Shown: positions 25,795 through 34,984, counted from the stretch's first letter. The stretch is DNA of 60,253 bases from an uncultured Peptococcaceae bacterium (GCA_937976375.1 CALJRU010000004.1:1-60253); one strand, 5' to 3'. Translations and numbers: made by a program. Notes: generated by a model not told the origin, from the letters alone.

Positions 25795-26196
25795 ATGAAA
25801 AGGATACTAGCAACGGTATTGGTCGTTTGTCTTTTGATCGTGCCGATCAAAGCATTCGCCGATTCTCCCACCGAAGATGCGACAGCATCGCTACTGACAG
25901 AACGCAACCAGGCATTGACTACTTATCTGTCAGACAATCTCACTGAAAGAGCCGTCTACGATCCTGAATGGCGTGCTCAACTGATTCAGGACTTTTTCGC
26001 CGAACACCCACAGTATGCTGATCTCTCCTGTGACACGACCCATGCACCCCAGGAATTGCAGACTGTGACCGTCTATCGTGCTCAAACCATGGCCTCCCAC
26101 GCACAAAAGAACGGTTCGGAACTTTATGTCACGTACTATGACGATGGCTCATTTGTCTTCGGCACATTGACGTATAACAACACAGAAAATGCCTGA
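25795..26196 (+). CDS. small secreted protein, function unknown
   Basis: 133 residues. N-terminal signal peptide (KR then a hydrophobic core, likely cleaved after the AFA at ~residue 22), then an Asp/Glu-rich region and a beta-rich C-terminus (YVTYYDDGSFVFGTLTY). The single internal Cys makes disulphide formation unlikely. I recognise no family. Start chosen at 25795, behind AAAGGATG; a GTG at 25774 is possible. It is monocistronic, between a strong promoter and terminator, opposite the AraC regulator. Confidence 0.6.
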   Translation: MKRILATVLVVCLLIVPIKAFADSPTEDATASLLTERNQALTTYLSDNLTERAVYDPEWRAQLIQDFFAEHPQYADLSCDTTHAPQELQTVTVYRAQTMASHAQKNGSELYVTYYDDGSFVFGTLTYNNTENA

Positions 26197-26205
26197 ACGC
26201 GCGCA

Positions 26206-26235
26206 GCGCGGCGGATCATCCGCCGCGTTTTTTTG
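26206..26235 (+). terminator. terminator of the secreted protein gene
   Basis: CGCGGCGGA/TCCGCCGCG hairpin followed by seven T. Confidence 0.92.
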
Positions 26236-26263
26236 TTTGCCTTGCTGATGCATCAGAAGTTAT

Positions 26264-26292
26264 TTGCGCTCTATTTCCTATCATGTTATAAT
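26264..26292 (+). promoter_or_regulatory. promoter of the glucosaminidase-MFS operon
   Basis: TTGCGC (26264-26269), 17-base spacer, TATAAT (26287-26292). Confidence 0.7.
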
Positions 26293-26326
26293 AAATGGAT
26301 GTCTTGAAAAGAAGGAGTGTGAATGA

Positions 26327-27091
26327 ATGAGCCCGCGCAAGAAAAAGACGCAAAAGCACCACGCGTCCGCCAAAAGGCCTGCAAAAACTGCATCGGCACG
26401 CCGCCAGCCTGCCCACGGCAAACGGCGCCCGCCAGCTAAAAGAAAGCGGCAGACCGCTGACACCATCATGAATACTTTCGTGTTCGGCATTGCAGTTTTT
26501 TTGGCCCTCTGCGCCATCAATCTCATAGGTCTCACTGACTATGTGGAAGAAACCAAAAACACCACCGTCACCTATCAAGTTGGCGACCCAAGCAGTTTCT
26601 TCGATGCGCTCGGCCCGATCGCCGAGGATTATTCCGATACCGGACTCTATCCATCGGTCATGCTGGCACAGGCCGCCTTGGAAAGCAATTTTGGCGAGTC
26701 GCAGCTCTCATTCGATTATAATAATTACTTTGGCATTAAATCACACGGCCACCATCGCAGCGTGCGCCTGTCTACAACAGAATACTACGATGGCGAAGCA
26801 ACGACCATTCGTGACTATTTCTGCTTTTACAGCAGCCCTGCCGATTGCTTCGAAGATTACGCCGATCTCATCACAAACAACAAAAACTACAGCGACGCCG
26901 TTGGCGCCAAATCACCGGCGCTGGCTGCCCGCGCCTTGCAGGATGGTGGCTATGCCACCGATCCAAACTATGCCAGCAAGGTCATTTCTGTCATCAATGA
27001 ATACAACCTGACCCGCTTTGACCCAATGGGCATTCCTGGTGAAAAAAATACCGCAGCATCCGACACTGATGAGGAGGCCGACAACACATGA
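26327..27091 (+). CDS. membrane-anchored glucosaminidase-domain (GH73-like) protein
   Basis: 254 residues. A highly basic N-terminus (first ~45 residues Lys/Arg-rich) precedes one membrane segment near residues 48-70, then an extracellular GH73-like domain: catalytic Glu in AQAALESNFGES, NYFGIKSH, and a C-terminal ALQDGGYATDPNYASKV motif typical of these N-acetylglucosaminidases. Cleaves peptidoglycan glycan strands. It overlaps the MFS gene by four bases (ATGA), so the two are translationally coupled, an unusual pairing. Confidence 0.85.
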   Translation: MSPRKKKTQKHHASAKRPAKTASARRQPAHGKRRPPAKRKRQTADTIMNTFVFGIAVFLALCAINLIGLTDYVEETKNTTVTYQVGDPSSFFDALGPIAEDYSDTGLYPSVMLAQAALESNFGESQLSFDYNNYFGIKSHGHHRSVRLSTTEYYDGEATTIRDYFCFYSSPADCFEDYADLITNNKNYSDAVGAKSPALAARALQDGGYATDPNYASKVISVINEYNLTRFDPMGIPGEKNTAASDTDEEADNT

Positions 27092-28254
27092 CACAAAAAC
27101 TCTGGACGCGTCCATTCATAATGATCATGGGCATCAATTTCCTGATTTTTCTCAGTTTCAACATGATCAACCCCTCGCTGCCGCTGTATTTGCAAGACCT
27201 TGGCATCAGCGAAACGATGACTGGCGTCTGCATCAGTATTTTCACCGTCGGCTCCATGCTCATTCGCCCAATTGCCGGTGATGTGCTGGACCATTTCGGA
27301 CGCCGCAGTGTCTTCTTCATCAGCATGATTCTCTTGGCGATTCTCGTGTTCTGCTACTCGTTCACCTCTGCCATCGCCCTGCTTTTGGTGCTGCGTGTCA
27401 TCCACGGCATTGATTGGAGCTTTGCCTCCACATCCACATCAACCATCGCCACCGACATCATTCCGCGCCAGATCACCGGCACCGGCATCGGCATTTTTGG
27501 CATGTCAATGTCCCTGGCACTCGCTGTAGCGCCAGCACTGGCAGTGGACCTTATGGAGCGATACAGCTTTTCTACCATGATCGATGTCAGCAGCGCCTTT
27601 CTGGTCTGTGCCTTGCTGCTGGGCTTTTTCTTCCCATTCGAAAAGACCTTGCAGCATGCAACGCCGGTCAAATCAAACATGCCAAAAGAAAAGCGCACCA
27701 TCATTGAACACAGCGCGATTCTCCCGGCCATCATCATGGGCTGCATCACGCTGACCATGAGCGCCGTCACCACCTATGTGCCGCTGTACGGCACCACGCT
27801 CGGCCTTGGCAACACCGGATATTTCTTTTCGATTTATGCCATCGGGCTCTTATTGGTACGTGGCTGCATTGGCCGCGTCATTGACCGCTTCGGCATCGTT
27901 GCTGCCACCTTGCCATCCTTTGTCTGCATGCTCATTGCCATGCTTCTTTTGGGATTGGCGCAAGACCTGCCGATGCTCTTAATCAGCGGTTTTCTCTACG
28001 GCTCCGGCTTTGGCGGCGCGCAAACCACCATGCAGAGCCTCTCTGTCATGAATGCACCGATCGACCGTTTTGGCGCCGCCAATGGCACCTTTTTCATCGG
28101 TTTTGACCTGGGCATTGGATTTGGCGCTCTGCTCGCCGGCACCCTCAGCGACCATCTCGGTTTCCGTGCCATGTACTTAATGCTGATGGTTTTCATCGTC
28201 ATCGCCATCGTGCTGGTTGCCAAGTTCCGTCCACATAAACTTTCAAACAACTAA
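27088..28254 (+). CDS. MFS transporter (paralogue 3)
   Basis: 388 residues with twelve hydrophobic segments. It shares the KLWTRPF start, RPIAGDVLDHFGRR loop and NAPIDRFGAANGTFFIGFD segment with the two MFS genes at 7.3-9.7 kb and is their third, more distant copy. Translation is coupled to the cell-wall glucosaminidase upstream. A link to export of a wall-active or antimicrobial compound is conceivable but not shown. Confidence 0.87.
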   Translation: MTQKLWTRPFIMIMGINFLIFLSFNMINPSLPLYLQDLGISETMTGVCISIFTVGSMLIRPIAGDVLDHFGRRSVFFISMILLAILVFCYSFTSAIALLLVLRVIHGIDWSFASTSTSTIATDIIPRQITGTGIGIFGMSMSLALAVAPALAVDLMERYSFSTMIDVSSAFLVCALLLGFFFPFEKTLQHATPVKSNMPKEKRTIIEHSAILPAIIMGCITLTMSAVTTYVPLYGTTLGLGNTGYFFSIYAIGLLLVRGCIGRVIDRFGIVAATLPSFVCMLIAMLLLGLAQDLPMLLISGFLYGSGFGGAQTTMQSLSVMNAPIDRFGAANGTFFIGFDLGIGFGALLAGTLSDHLGFRAMYLMLMVFIVIAIVLVAKFRPHKLSNN

Positions 28255-28278
28255 TCCCCTATAGAAAGGACTTTACCA

Positions 28279-28839
28279 ATGAAATACCTCATTGCTTCCG
28301 ATCTTCACGGCAGCGGCAGCTGCACGCGCCTGCTGCTCGAGCGCTTCGCCGCTGAACAAGCCGACATGCTCGTTCTTCTCGGCGACCTGCTCTATCATGG
28401 TCCGCGCAACAATCTGCCTGGCGAATACGACCCTAAAATCGTCGCTGCGCTGCTTAATGAACACAAAGAGCACATCATCGCTGTGCGCGGCAACTGCGAA
28501 GCAGAAGTGGATCAGATGATGCTGGAATTCCCATGCATGGCCGATTACACCTATCTTTGGCTCGACAACACACCCATCTTCGTCACCCACGGTCATCGCT
28601 ACAACAACACCCATCTGCCGCCGATCGCTACACCACGCACCATTCTGCTTCACGGACACACCCACGTGCCTGCCAATGACACCTTCCCAACCCACCGCTA
28701 TATGAATCCAGGGTCCACCACCCTGCCTAAGCAGAACAGCCCAAAAAGCTACATGCTCATTGACGATGGCAAAATCTATTGGAAACACCTCGAAGACGGC
28801 ACCATCTACATGGAAGACGTACTCAACAAAGGCGAATAA
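28279..28839 (+). CDS. yfcE: YfcE/MJ0936-family metallophosphodiesterase
   Basis: 186 residues of the calcineurin-like phosphoesterase fold. Metal motifs are intact: SDLHG (Asp8, His10), LGDLLYHGPRN, GNCE, THGHRYN and HGHTHVP. YfcE proteins hydrolyse phosphodiesters in vitro; the natural substrate is uncertain. RBS GAAAGGAC. Follows the MFS gene by 24 bases and ends at a terminator. Confidence 0.9.
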   Translation: MKYLIASDLHGSGSCTRLLLERFAAEQADMLVLLGDLLYHGPRNNLPGEYDPKIVAALLNEHKEHIIAVRGNCEAEVDQMMLEFPCMADYTYLWLDNTPIFVTHGHRYNNTHLPPIATPRTILLHGHTHVPANDTFPTHRYMNPGSTTLPKQNSPKSYMLIDDGKIYWKHLEDGTIYMEDVLNKGE

Positions 28840-28850
28840 TCACAACATGC

Positions 28851-28899
28851 AAACAGTCCGCTGCGGCGACCGATCTGGTCCCCACAGCGGACTGTTTTT
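28851..28899 (+). terminator. terminator of yfcE
   Basis: ACAGTCCGCTG/CAGCGGACTGT hairpin with a 21-base loop and five T; its T-run overlaps the stop codon of the opposite small gene. Confidence 0.8.
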
Positions 28900-29087
28900 C
28901 ATTGATAAGGCAGCTCCGGCGCTTCACCGGCTGCCACTTTCTGCTCCAGCGCACGAATGCACTCGTCGTAGCCGCTAAGGGCTGAAAACGCTGCAAACTG
29001 TGCCGCTCGCTGAGCGCGCGACATCGGCGGATGCCGCTTGGAAACATGGTGTGGCTTGTGCAAAATGGCTTCATATTTTGGGTTCAT
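28899..29087 (-). CDS. small partner protein of the Y-family polymerase
   Basis: 62 residues. I recognise its core pattern (HHVSK-HPPMSRAQRAAQFAAFSALSGYD): small proteins with this pattern are commonly encoded next to UvrX/UmuC-type Y-family polymerases in Bacillota. Molecular role is not established. Overlaps the polymerase stop by four bases (ATGA) with AGGAGG inside the polymerase end, so they are coupled. Confidence 0.82.
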   Translation of the reverse strand: MNPKYEAILHKPHHVSKRHPPMSRAQRAAQFAAFSALSGYDECIRALEQKVAAGEAPELPYQ

Positions 29088-30571
29088 GCTTTATGGCCTC
29101 CTATCTGCGCATTGCGCAATCTTGCGGTAGCGCCTTCTTCCAAACTGGTGGCACGCAAAACGGCGTTCTTGCCAAAGCGAGCCTTCAGTGTCAAAATCGT
29201 CTCCTGAATGATGCGTTCGCGACGGCGCGCCAGCGTTACCTCCTGCGGCACTATGTCAAACAGCGTCTGCTGTCGCTGCCCTGCGCGGGCGTCTTCCTCT
29301 CGCAAAACATGATTGGCGTTCAAAGTGATGCGCCGCACCAACAGCGATGGGTCCACAATGCGATCATACAACGCCGCTGTCGCCTGAATAATGGCGTGCG
29401 AGGAGGACGTATGCCGACCGTCCAAATTTGCCGTGCCATGAGCATGCTTCGGCACCGCCCGCCCATAATGATCAATGTGAATCTCCCCCTGATACCGATG
29501 CCCGGGTTTGAGATTGTCCACATCATAGCCCACTGTCAGCACCAACTGATTCGTCACCAATCCCTTACGCACCAGATCCAACGCCATCGCCTCAGCCATC
29601 TCCAAGGTCACTAGACGCGCTTTCTCAGCGCTGTACGGCTCCTGCAGCACCTGACCAGAGCTAAAACTGTTGTTTTGCGGCCGATACTGCTTGATCTCCG
29701 CCAACGTTACCGGCTCCCAGCCCCAGGCATGATCGATGAGCAGCTCCGCATTGATGCCAAACATCTTATACAAGCGCTCTTCATTGTAAAAATCGCTGTC
29801 TTTTCCGACAGAGCAAAGCGCCACATCACCCATCGTATAAAGTCCCATTTTTTCCAACCGCTTCGCCGTGCCACGGCCCACCCGCCAGAAATCCGTAATT
29901 GGCCGATGCTCCCAAAGCAATTCCCGATACTGACGCTCATCCAGCATCGCCAGCCGCACTCCGTACTCATCCGCTGGCATCCGCTTCGCCAAAATATCCA
30001 TCGCCACCTTCGCCAAATAAAGGTTCGACCCTACGCCAGCCGTCGCGGTGATGCCCGTCTCTTCCAGCACCTTGCGAATCAAAAAACGCGCCAGCTCCTG
30101 CGGTGTCCTATTATAGGTACGCAGATACGGCGTCACATCAATGAACACCTCATCCACCGAATAAGGTACGATGTCTTCTGGCGCAATATAGCGTAAGTAA
30201 ATGCTGTAAATCTGTGTGCTCACCTGCATATACAGCGCCATCCGAGGCGGCGCCACAATATAGTCCAACGCCATCTGCGGCTGGGCTGCCAGCTCCCGCG
30301 CATCCACCGACGTCCCCACCAGCGGCGCACCTGCCTTTGTCTGCCGCCAAGCGTTGATTCGTTCGACATCACGCATCATCTCGAACAAACGTGGCCGCCC
30401 GCTTACCCCCAGCGCCTTCAGACTCGGCGTCACCGCCAGGCAAATCGTCTTGTTCGTACGCGACGCATCCGCTACCACCAAATGCGTGTTCAGCGGGTCC
30501 AGATCCCGCGCCACACACTCCACAGAGGCATAAAACGACTTCAAATCAATCGCCACGTACCAGCGTTCCAT
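29084..30571 (-). CDS. Y-family DNA polymerase (UmuC/UvrX-like)
   Basis: 495 residues, translesion polymerase. Catalytic residues visible: Asp9 in VAIDLKSFYASVE and Asp140-Glu141 in YSVDEVFIDV. The little-finger domain follows to the C-terminus. Length and the downstream small partner fit the UvrX/UmuC-like clade rather than the 350-residue DinB. ATG at 30571 is chosen, with GGGAGGGAG upstream, over a TTG at 30589. Upstream lies a GAAC-type SOS-like box and phased GTTCG repeats, implying damage control of expression. Confidence 0.92.
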   Translation of the reverse strand: MERWYVAIDLKSFYASVECVARDLDPLNTHLVVADASRTNKTICLAVTPSLKALGVSGRPRLFEMMRDVERINAWRQTKAGAPLVGTSVDARELAAQPQMALDYIVAPPRMALYMQVSTQIYSIYLRYIAPEDIVPYSVDEVFIDVTPYLRTYNRTPQELARFLIRKVLEETGITATAGVGSNLYLAKVAMDILAKRMPADEYGVRLAMLDERQYRELLWEHRPITDFWRVGRGTAKRLEKMGLYTMGDVALCSVGKDSDFYNEERLYKMFGINAELLIDHAWGWEPVTLAEIKQYRPQNNSFSSGQVLQEPYSAEKARLVTLEMAEAMALDLVRKGLVTNQLVLTVGYDVDNLKPGHRYQGEIHIDHYGRAVPKHAHGTANLDGRHTSSSHAIIQATAALYDRIVDPSLLVRRITLNANHVLREEDARAGQRQQTLFDIVPQEVTLARRRERIIQETILTLKARFGKNAVLRATSLEEGATARLRNAQIGGHKA

Positions 30572-30591
30572 CTCGCTCCCTCCCTTCAAAT

Positions 30592-30705
30592 ACGAACATT
30601 CGTTTCCTTCATCCTATCACAAAACACGTTCGTTTTTCAAGGATATTTGTTCGATTTTTGTTCGACTTCCATCAAGAACAGCGAACACAATTTGCAATTC
30701 GTTCG
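30592..30705 (-). promoter_or_regulatory. SOS-like box and phased GTTCG half-sites upstream of the polymerase
   Basis: ACGAA-CA-TTCGT at 30592-30603 contains GAAC-N4-GTTT, one base from the Bacillota LexA core GAAC-N4-GTTC. Further GTTCG pentamers start at 30628, 30649, 30660 and 30701 (steps 21, 11, 41), plus CGAAC at 30682. A possible promoter TTGAAA-N18-TAGGAT lies on the minus strand between them. Confidence 0.55.
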
Positions 30706-30738
30706 AAAAACGGAACATTTTCTCCGTCTCAATAGTAC

Positions 30739-30781
30739 AAAAAAACCTGCATCTTCCCATTCCAGGGCCAACACAGGTTTC
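30739..30781 (-). terminator. terminator of the arylsulfotransferase operon
   Basis: AAACCTG/CAGGTTT arms with an inner CCCTGG/..GGG pairing; seven U on the minus strand directly after the last gene of the operon. Confidence 0.8.
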
Positions 30782-30796
30782 TAAATAAATATTTTA

Positions 30797-32002
30797 TTAT
30801 TGACGACGCGCGATCACTAACGGCGCTGTTTCTTTTAAAAGCAATGTTCCCAAAAGCACAATAAGCGGCAAGATTAACAGGATATGCATGACCTGGCTGG
30901 TGCCCACGGCGCCAGAAATCACTCCTGCAATCACTGGTGCAACCACACCACCCATGCATTCGCCACAAGCAGGCGTAAACGACGTTGCATTCGCGATCAG
31001 TTCTTTTGGCACTGACTCGCTCGGAATCACGGAATTGCAGATGGCCATGGCACCACTCATGAAGCACGAGGCGCCTGCCAATGCCAGTGTCATGCCACCA
31101 TCCGATAGCGGCAGCAACACAAATACCGCATAGCAGGCACTGCCCAATGCCGTTGCAACAAAAGCCGTCGTTTTACGACCCAAGCGATCGGAAACAACCG
31201 GAGCGGCAAATTCACCAATGAACCCACCGCTGCCAAATCCTACAAAAATAGCCCCCGCTTCAACCGCCGACAACGATTGAGCCTCCATCAAATATAGAAT
31301 GGTGTAAGCAGCAACGGTAAAATACCACATCATCAATAGACACCCTAACACTGTCGTCAATATGACGTTGCGATAGCGAAACAACGCGCGAAAGCTTTGC
31401 GCTGTTTCCTGCGGCTCTTCCTCTTTGTTTCGTGGAATCTTACTCCCAAAAGCAAAAATCAACAGTGCCGCAAAAACGATCAACCCAGCAATGATCAAAT
31501 AACTGCCACGCCAACCGACAACGGAAGCCGACAAACGTGTAAAAACAACCGCACCAATGGCCGATCCAATCAACGTATAACTCGACTGTGCCGCACCATA
31601 AAACAGTCCGCGTTTCTGAGGCGCACATTGTTCTGCCAAAAACGAAAAGCTTGCTGGCACCACCGAACCACAGAAAAAACCAGCCAACGCCGTCAATAAA
31701 TAAAGAAGAACAACGGAATCAACGGCTGCGGACAATCCAAACGCAAGAGCACCTACTAAAAGCCCTGGCACCATCAAACGCACCTGACCCAAACGATTGG
31801 CCAACGGTCCGTTAATGATGATTGAAAGCGTCCAAAAGAAGGCCAATGTGCCCGTAAGATAACCATTATGCGCCGTACTTAACCCAAAGGTCTCAGAGAA
31901 ATACGGAAATAGAAAGGCGATTCCATTGTGAACAAGACCAATCACCGCCCAGGCCAGCATCATCAAAAGCAACACGCGCCATTGATAAGGATAAGGCTTC
32001 AT
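30797..32002 (-). CDS. MFS transporter of the arylsulfotransferase operon
   Basis: 401 residues, twelve hydrophobic segments, with MFS loop motif NRLGQVR and SDRLGRKT. It is not a close relative of the three paralogues elsewhere in the window; its N-terminus (HNGIAFLFPYFSETFGLS) resembles the anion/aromatic-acid and oxalate-formate type MFS groups. ATG at 32002 with GGAGGTG is used; a longer frame would cross the hairpin at 32024-32052. Third gene of the operon, so it probably imports or exports a compound handled by the sulfotransferase. Confidence 0.83.
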   Translation of the reverse strand: MKPYPYQWRVLLLMMLAWAVIGLVHNGIAFLFPYFSETFGLSTAHNGYLTGTLAFFWTLSIIINGPLANRLGQVRLMVPGLLVGALAFGLSAAVDSVVLLYLLTALAGFFCGSVVPASFSFLAEQCAPQKRGLFYGAAQSSYTLIGSAIGAVVFTRLSASVVGWRGSYLIIAGLIVFAALLIFAFGSKIPRNKEEEPQETAQSFRALFRYRNVILTTVLGCLLMMWYFTVAAYTILYLMEAQSLSAVEAGAIFVGFGSGGFIGEFAAPVVSDRLGRKTTAFVATALGSACYAVFVLLPLSDGGMTLALAGASCFMSGAMAICNSVIPSESVPKELIANATSFTPACGECMGGVVAPVIAGVISGAVGTSQVMHILLILPLIVLLGTLLLKETAPLVIARRQ

Positions 32003-32023
32003 ACATTCACCTCCATACAAACA

Positions 32024-32052
32024 GCAACCTTCTATCACAGATAGAAGGTTGC
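32024..32052 (-). promoter_or_regulatory. intra-operon hairpin between the two transporter genes
   Basis: Perfect 12-base-pair stem (GCAACCTTCTAT with its complement) and 5-base loop between the SLC13 stop and the MFS ribosome site. No adequate U-tract follows, so I read it as an mRNA processing or partial attenuation element. Confidence 0.55.
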
Positions 32053-32068
32053 CGATAACCATCAGACG

Positions 32069-33466
32069 TCAATGCAGATAAATCATGTTCATGATGCCCC
32101 AATAAGGAATCAGAAGAGCAAAGACAATCACGAAATTCAAAAGGATCTTAAAGATCATCGCTTTCACAAAATCGCCCATTTTGATCATGCCAAATGCAAA
32201 CACAAGCAAATAAAGCGCATATTCATATGGGAATACAATCTGATCAAGACCACTGGTAATAATGAAATACACCGTTAATGGATCAATTCCCAGATTGATG
32301 GCAATTTCCGTCAACGGCTGCGTAAAGGCCGCCATCATAGCAAGCGGTGTTAACAAGAAATTGCAGAGGAAGAACAACAACCAGACAAACAGGAAGAAGA
32401 CATAGTAGCTGCGGCCTTCCAACACTGGAAGTGCGTATTCCGATACGGCTGCCCCAACACCAAGACTGGACGCCACATTCCCAATGGACAAGCAACCCGC
32501 AATGAAGAAAATAAAGCCCCAGTTAAGTTTGTAAATATCCTGGTCGTTCATCAAATCCATTCCTGGCAGGAAGCTGAGACATGGAACAAGCGCAAACAAC
32601 CAACCTGGTTCTAAATGCGTTAAACTCGAGGTAACAAGAAGGGCAAACAACAGCAATAAGATGGCCATTGCCTTCTTTTCTTCCTTGCTCATCTTACCCA
32701 TCTTATCCAGTTCGCCTTTGAAATAGTCTTTCCCATTGATGTGATCTTTTGGACGGAACAACAGCAAGCACAGCATGCCAAGACCAAGTGTATAAAGCAC
32801 CATTGGCAGCTGATGTTGAATAACCTCAAACCAACCAACGCTGGCAGGACCGCCAGATGCTTGACCAAGACCGATAAGAATGGCCAGGTTGGAGCTGTAC
32901 AGCCAGTTCATCGGTGTCAACGCACTGAATGCCGCGCTCAACATGATCCCTGCCGATGCTTTACCAGGCTTGAGTTCCAACGCTCTGCAAATACCATACG
33001 CCAAAGCCGCCATTGGAACAATGGAATTGTCCATGATGAACAGGTTCATGATGACACCAGCTAAAATCAAGCCAATGATGATACCACGGTAACTCGCACC
33101 TGTCACCAGAATGCAATGGTACGCAATGCGCTTCATGAGCTTGGTTTTTTCAAGAATCAACGCCAAAATCAATGCCCCGATCATCATCCATGGCACATAA
33201 TTCAGCCAAGCTGCAAAAACCACATCACCCGGTGCAATGCCTGTAATTACATAAGACACCGGCAAAGCAATGGCGACGCCCGTTTGAGGCAACGAATCCG
33301 TCGCAAACGAAACGATGGCAATCAACGTAAGAATTAAAAACAGGCGTAAATCTGCGGTGAAAAAGTCATTTGTTGGAGCCAGAAAGAGCAACAGCGGCAG
33401 CGCCGTGATCACCAGCTTGATCACTTCATTCCGGCTGCGTCCTAAAAATACAGCATTATTGGACAT
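32069..33466 (-). CDS. SLC13/DASS-family anion:Na+ symporter
   Basis: 465 residues with around twelve hydrophobic segments. Two Ser/Asn-Pro-rich stretches (IMDNSIVPMAALAYG and the C-terminal TSGLDQIVFPYEYAL) match the substrate-binding hairpins of the divalent anion symporter family (dicarboxylates, citrate, sulfate). RBS AAAAGGAG. Together with the arylsulfotransferase upstream, uptake of a sulfate ester or an aromatic/dicarboxylic acid is plausible but unproven. Confidence 0.83.
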   Translation of the reverse strand: MSNNAVFLGRSRNEVIKLVITALPLLLFLAPTNDFFTADLRLFLILTLIAIVSFATDSLPQTGVAIALPVSYVITGIAPGDVVFAAWLNYVPWMMIGALILALILEKTKLMKRIAYHCILVTGASYRGIIIGLILAGVIMNLFIMDNSIVPMAALAYGICRALELKPGKASAGIMLSAAFSALTPMNWLYSSNLAILIGLGQASGGPASVGWFEVIQHQLPMVLYTLGLGMLCLLLFRPKDHINGKDYFKGELDKMGKMSKEEKKAMAILLLLFALLVTSSLTHLEPGWLFALVPCLSFLPGMDLMNDQDIYKLNWGFIFFIAGCLSIGNVASSLGVGAAVSEYALPVLEGRSYYVFFLFVWLLFFLCNFLLTPLAMMAAFTQPLTEIAINLGIDPLTVYFIITSGLDQIVFPYEYALYLLVFAFGMIKMGDFVKAMIFKILLNFVIVFALLIPYWGIMNMIYLH

Positions 33467-33523
33467 GATCGTCTCTCCTTTTTATAAAATCCTCATCAAA
33501 CACAATCATACAACGCGACCTTT

Positions 33524-34984
33524 TTAGAACAAGTCTCCTGCCTGTTCATCATCATCTTCCGTTACGCAAGCAGCCATCTCAGACGTATACCCCATCGCTT
33601 CTGGCACTTCTGTAATGTTGTCAAGCATGCCTTCGGCGGCACCTGGCATACGGAATGTCATATTGTCAATACGTTCTACTGGCACTTCAACCGGTTGCTC
33701 CAACTGAGGCACATAGTCGTATGGATAACGATACGCACGATAGATGTATGGACTGCGAGACAGGTGATCAAATGGAGCACGGTATTCCCAAACAATTTCT
33801 TTGTCTGGAGTCACTTCAAACAGACGGCAGAAGCAGCCTTCAGTGATTAACGTATTGCCATTTGGCAAGCGCTGTGCAGAACTGATCAACTGACTATAAA
33901 ATGTGGTGTTATTGGTGAGGCCCATCATTCCTTGATCGGTGTCACTGCCCACGTAGCTCCAAACAACTTTCAACGTCGTTGGATCCAGTTCCAGCACACG
34001 AGAATGATCACGGATGTCTACCTTCGTGCCATCCACACTCATGCGATCCGGCAGACCATAACCAGCCCAACCGCCATTGTCAAAAATCAAAATATTGCCT
34101 TCGCCAGGCAGCCCTTTTGGAATCATATGCACATGATGCTGCCCAATAATCTGACCAATCTTTCTGGTTTCCTTTGATTCCGTAAAGTCTGGGCCTAACT
34201 TCCAAACAATCTTGCCACTTTCCTTATCGATAATGGCTAAAATATTGGCTTCACGCGCATCCCAGATGATGTTTTCTGGTTTAAAGCGTTCGTCGCCAGC
34301 ATCGTACCACTTGTTGGGACCAAGCACGCTCATGGAGTTGATATGCATCCAGTCGCCAAGTTCTCCATTGTTGGTAAAATGTTGGTTTGGATTGCGGAAC
34401 AACACGTTTTTCGCTGCTTGAGAAAAGCCCAATTCACGGAAATGCTCGCTCGCACGCCATTCCCAAACAATGTTTCCTTCCCAGTCCACTTCAATGAACA
34501 CGTCATCCAGCAACTGCTTATCACTAATCTTATGATCGTGAATCGTTTCATGGCAAAGAATCAATGTATGACCACGATCTGTCGTCGCCTCCATGCCTGG
34601 CACGTAGTAACCCACCGGATTGCCTTCACGCTGATAATCGTGATGTTGACGCGCCATCCACATTGGGTCCTTGCCTTCGTCTTCAATGTATTCTTTGTGA
34701 TCAAATTTCCACACAACGTTGCCGTTCCAATCCAGCTGCGTCAAATCCGTTTGGTCCTGATAAGAAAAGGCACTGTCTCGCGCGCCTAATGATCCAAGAA
34801 CATACCCACCTGGTAAAAGCTTATTTGGAAATCCCTGAAAATCTTTCCACACCTTTACCACACGGCCGTTCATATCAATCAGAACCGCCCCAATGTCGTC
34901 CATTGGAAAAAGTGTATAGCCGCTCCACGCTTTTTCTGGATCATAAATCGTTGTTCCTGTTGGAAATACTGTTGGTCTCCCCAT
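33524..34984 (-). CDS. arylsulfotransferase (ASST) family protein
   Basis: 486 residues, beta-propeller type with repeated LDWNGNVVW/VDWEGNIVWEW blades. Conserved His-containing motifs HHDYQREGNP, DWMHINSM and QHHVHMIPKG match the ASST family, whose enzymes transfer sulfate between phenolic sulfate esters through a sulfo-histidine. Unlike E. coli AssT, no signal peptide is visible, so it appears cytoplasmic. ASSTs are known from gut anaerobes, including a Eubacterium. RBS AGGAGG. First gene of the ASST-SLC13-MFS operon, with a palindromic operator candidate and Crp/Fnr gene upstream. Confidence 0.83.
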   Translation of the reverse strand: MGRPTVFPTGTTIYDPEKAWSGYTLFPMDDIGAVLIDMNGRVVKVWKDFQGFPNKLLPGGYVLGSLGARDSAFSYQDQTDLTQLDWNGNVVWKFDHKEYIEDEGKDPMWMARQHHDYQREGNPVGYYVPGMEATTDRGHTLILCHETIHDHKISDKQLLDDVFIEVDWEGNIVWEWRASEHFRELGFSQAAKNVLFRNPNQHFTNNGELGDWMHINSMSVLGPNKWYDAGDERFKPENIIWDAREANILAIIDKESGKIVWKLGPDFTESKETRKIGQIIGQHHVHMIPKGLPGEGNILIFDNGGWAGYGLPDRMSVDGTKVDIRDHSRVLELDPTTLKVVWSYVGSDTDQGMMGLTNNTTFYSQLISSAQRLPNGNTLITEGCFCRLFEVTPDKEIVWEYRAPFDHLSRSPYIYRAYRYPYDYVPQLEQPVEVPVERIDNMTFRMPGAAEGMLDNITEVPEAMGYTSEMAACVTEDDDEQAGDLF

